Assembly: GCA_016206725.1 (NCBI GenBank)
Contig: JACQRA010000048.1
Coordinates: 1-6,998 of the forward strand
Length of the DNA: 6,998 nt
DNA from: Candidatus Omnitrophota bacterium
Lineage (GTDB): Bacteria > Omnitrophota > Gorgyraeia > Aquiviventales > Aquiviventaceae
Reading direction: 5' to 3'
Part shown: piece by piece, positions 6,574 through 6,998 of the stretch
Layout of the letters: every line of letters starts with the position of its first letter
How positions within the stretch are numbered: the stretch's first letter is position 1
The notes under the pieces: model-generated
Database searches by the model: none
What the model saw: only the letters and a program-made list of their open reading frames with translations
Told to the model about the DNA's origin: nothing
Position numbers and translations under genes: made by a program

Positions 6574-6998
6574 ATGGGTGAGCGGATTGTGCTGGACATC
6601 GAAACGCAGAGGGATTTCAGCGAGGTGGAGGGGCGGCGCAACGAGCTGCTTGGCGTCTCGGTCGTCGGCATCTACCGGTATGGGGCCGATCGCTACGAGA
6701 CGTATCTCGAGGCCGAGCTGCGCAATCTCGTGCCGCTGCTGCAGGACGCCGAGTTGGTGATCGGCTTCAACATCAAACGCTTCGACCTGCCGGTCCTCTC
6801 GCCGTATCTGCCCTTTCCGATTTCGACGATTCCGATCTTGGACATCATTGACGATGCGGTCAAGCAGCTCGGCCATCGGGTCAGCCTCGAGAGTTTGGCG
6901 CAAGCGACCCTCGGGCGAGGCAAGTCCGGCAGCGGTCTCCAGGCGCTGGCGTGGTTCAAGGAAGGGAAGTTCGACCTCATCAAGAAGTATTGTCTCGA
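6574..6998 (+). CDS. DEDD-family 3'-5' exonuclease domain protein (RNase H-like), N-terminal part
   Basis: 141 codons are visible and the gene runs off the right edge. The N-terminus MGERIVLDIETQRDF holds the ExoI motif DxE (Asp8, Glu10), and VIGFNIKRFDLPVL is the ExoII block with its conserved Asn and Asp. The segment DIIDDAVKQLGHRVSLESLA followed by a G-rich turn is typical of PolB-like proofreading domains found as stand-alone proteins. The last residues, IKKYCL, are the beginning of ExoIII (YCxxD, the DEDDy form), whose Asp lies just outside the window. Such enzymes remove nucleotides from DNA or RNA 3' ends using two metal ions; the substrate here is unknown. The start ATG is one base after the ATP-grasp stop (TAAGATG), with no own ribosome site, pointing to translational coupling by re-initiation. 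Confidence 0.82.
   Translation, partial: MGERIVLDIETQRDFSEVEGRRNELLGVSVVGIYRYGADRYETYLEAELRNLVPLLQDAELVIGFNIKRFDLPVLSPYLPFPISTIPILDIIDDAVKQLGHRVSLESLAQATLGRGKSGSGLQALAWFKEGKFDLIKKYCL

Overview
The window is a densely coded, GC-rich bacterial chromosome segment holding seven protein genes and almost no non-coding DNA. Five genes on the minus strand run leftwards from about 5150 to the left edge, and two on the plus strand run rightwards from 5178 to the right edge. The strand switch is only about 25 bp long (5153-5177). The gene content (a TldD/TldE pair, two lipoproteins, IspH, an ATP-grasp-like protein and a DEDD exonuclease), the base composition and the 7-bp repeat tracts would suit a Nitrospira-like or deltaproteobacterial genome. 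That placement is an inference and is not proven by the sequence.

Minus-strand cluster, in order of transcription: tldD (stop at 3662), the catalytic subunit of the TldD/TldE metalloprotease; pmbA/tldE (3665-2313), its paralogous partner; a PHP-domain metallohydrolase lipoprotein (2316-1111) resembling the CehA/McbA group; a lipoprotein with an alpha/beta-hydrolase fold and a visible Ser-Asp-His triad (1111-128); and the 5' end of ispH (115 to beyond the left edge), which encodes the last enzyme of the MEP isoprenoid pathway. The first three junctions overlap (ATGA, ATGA, TAATG), so these genes are probably one translationally coupled operon. ispH follows after 12 bp and has what looks like its own extended -10 promoter placed so that transcription would begin at or next to the ATG.

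Plus-strand pair: a 464-residue protein resembling the circularly permuted ATP-grasp/glutathionylspermidine-synthase group (5178-6572), followed one base later (TAAGATG) by the 5' part of a DEDD-type 3'-5' exonuclease domain gene (6574 to beyond the right edge).

The most unusual thing seen directly is that both neighbouring lipoprotein genes encode the hydrophobic core of their signal peptide with an imperfect 7-bp tandem repeat. The repeat unit differs between the two genes (AAGYAGT and RGAAGCT, read on the plus strand). Because 7 is not a multiple of 3, gain or loss of one unit would shift the frame of a surface protein. Other points worth checking are the overlapping divergent promoters, the possibly leaderless starts, and the uncertain tldD start codon. 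No RNA genes, insertion sequences, CRISPR arrays or convincing terminators were seen, and no stretch over 300 bp lacks a gene.
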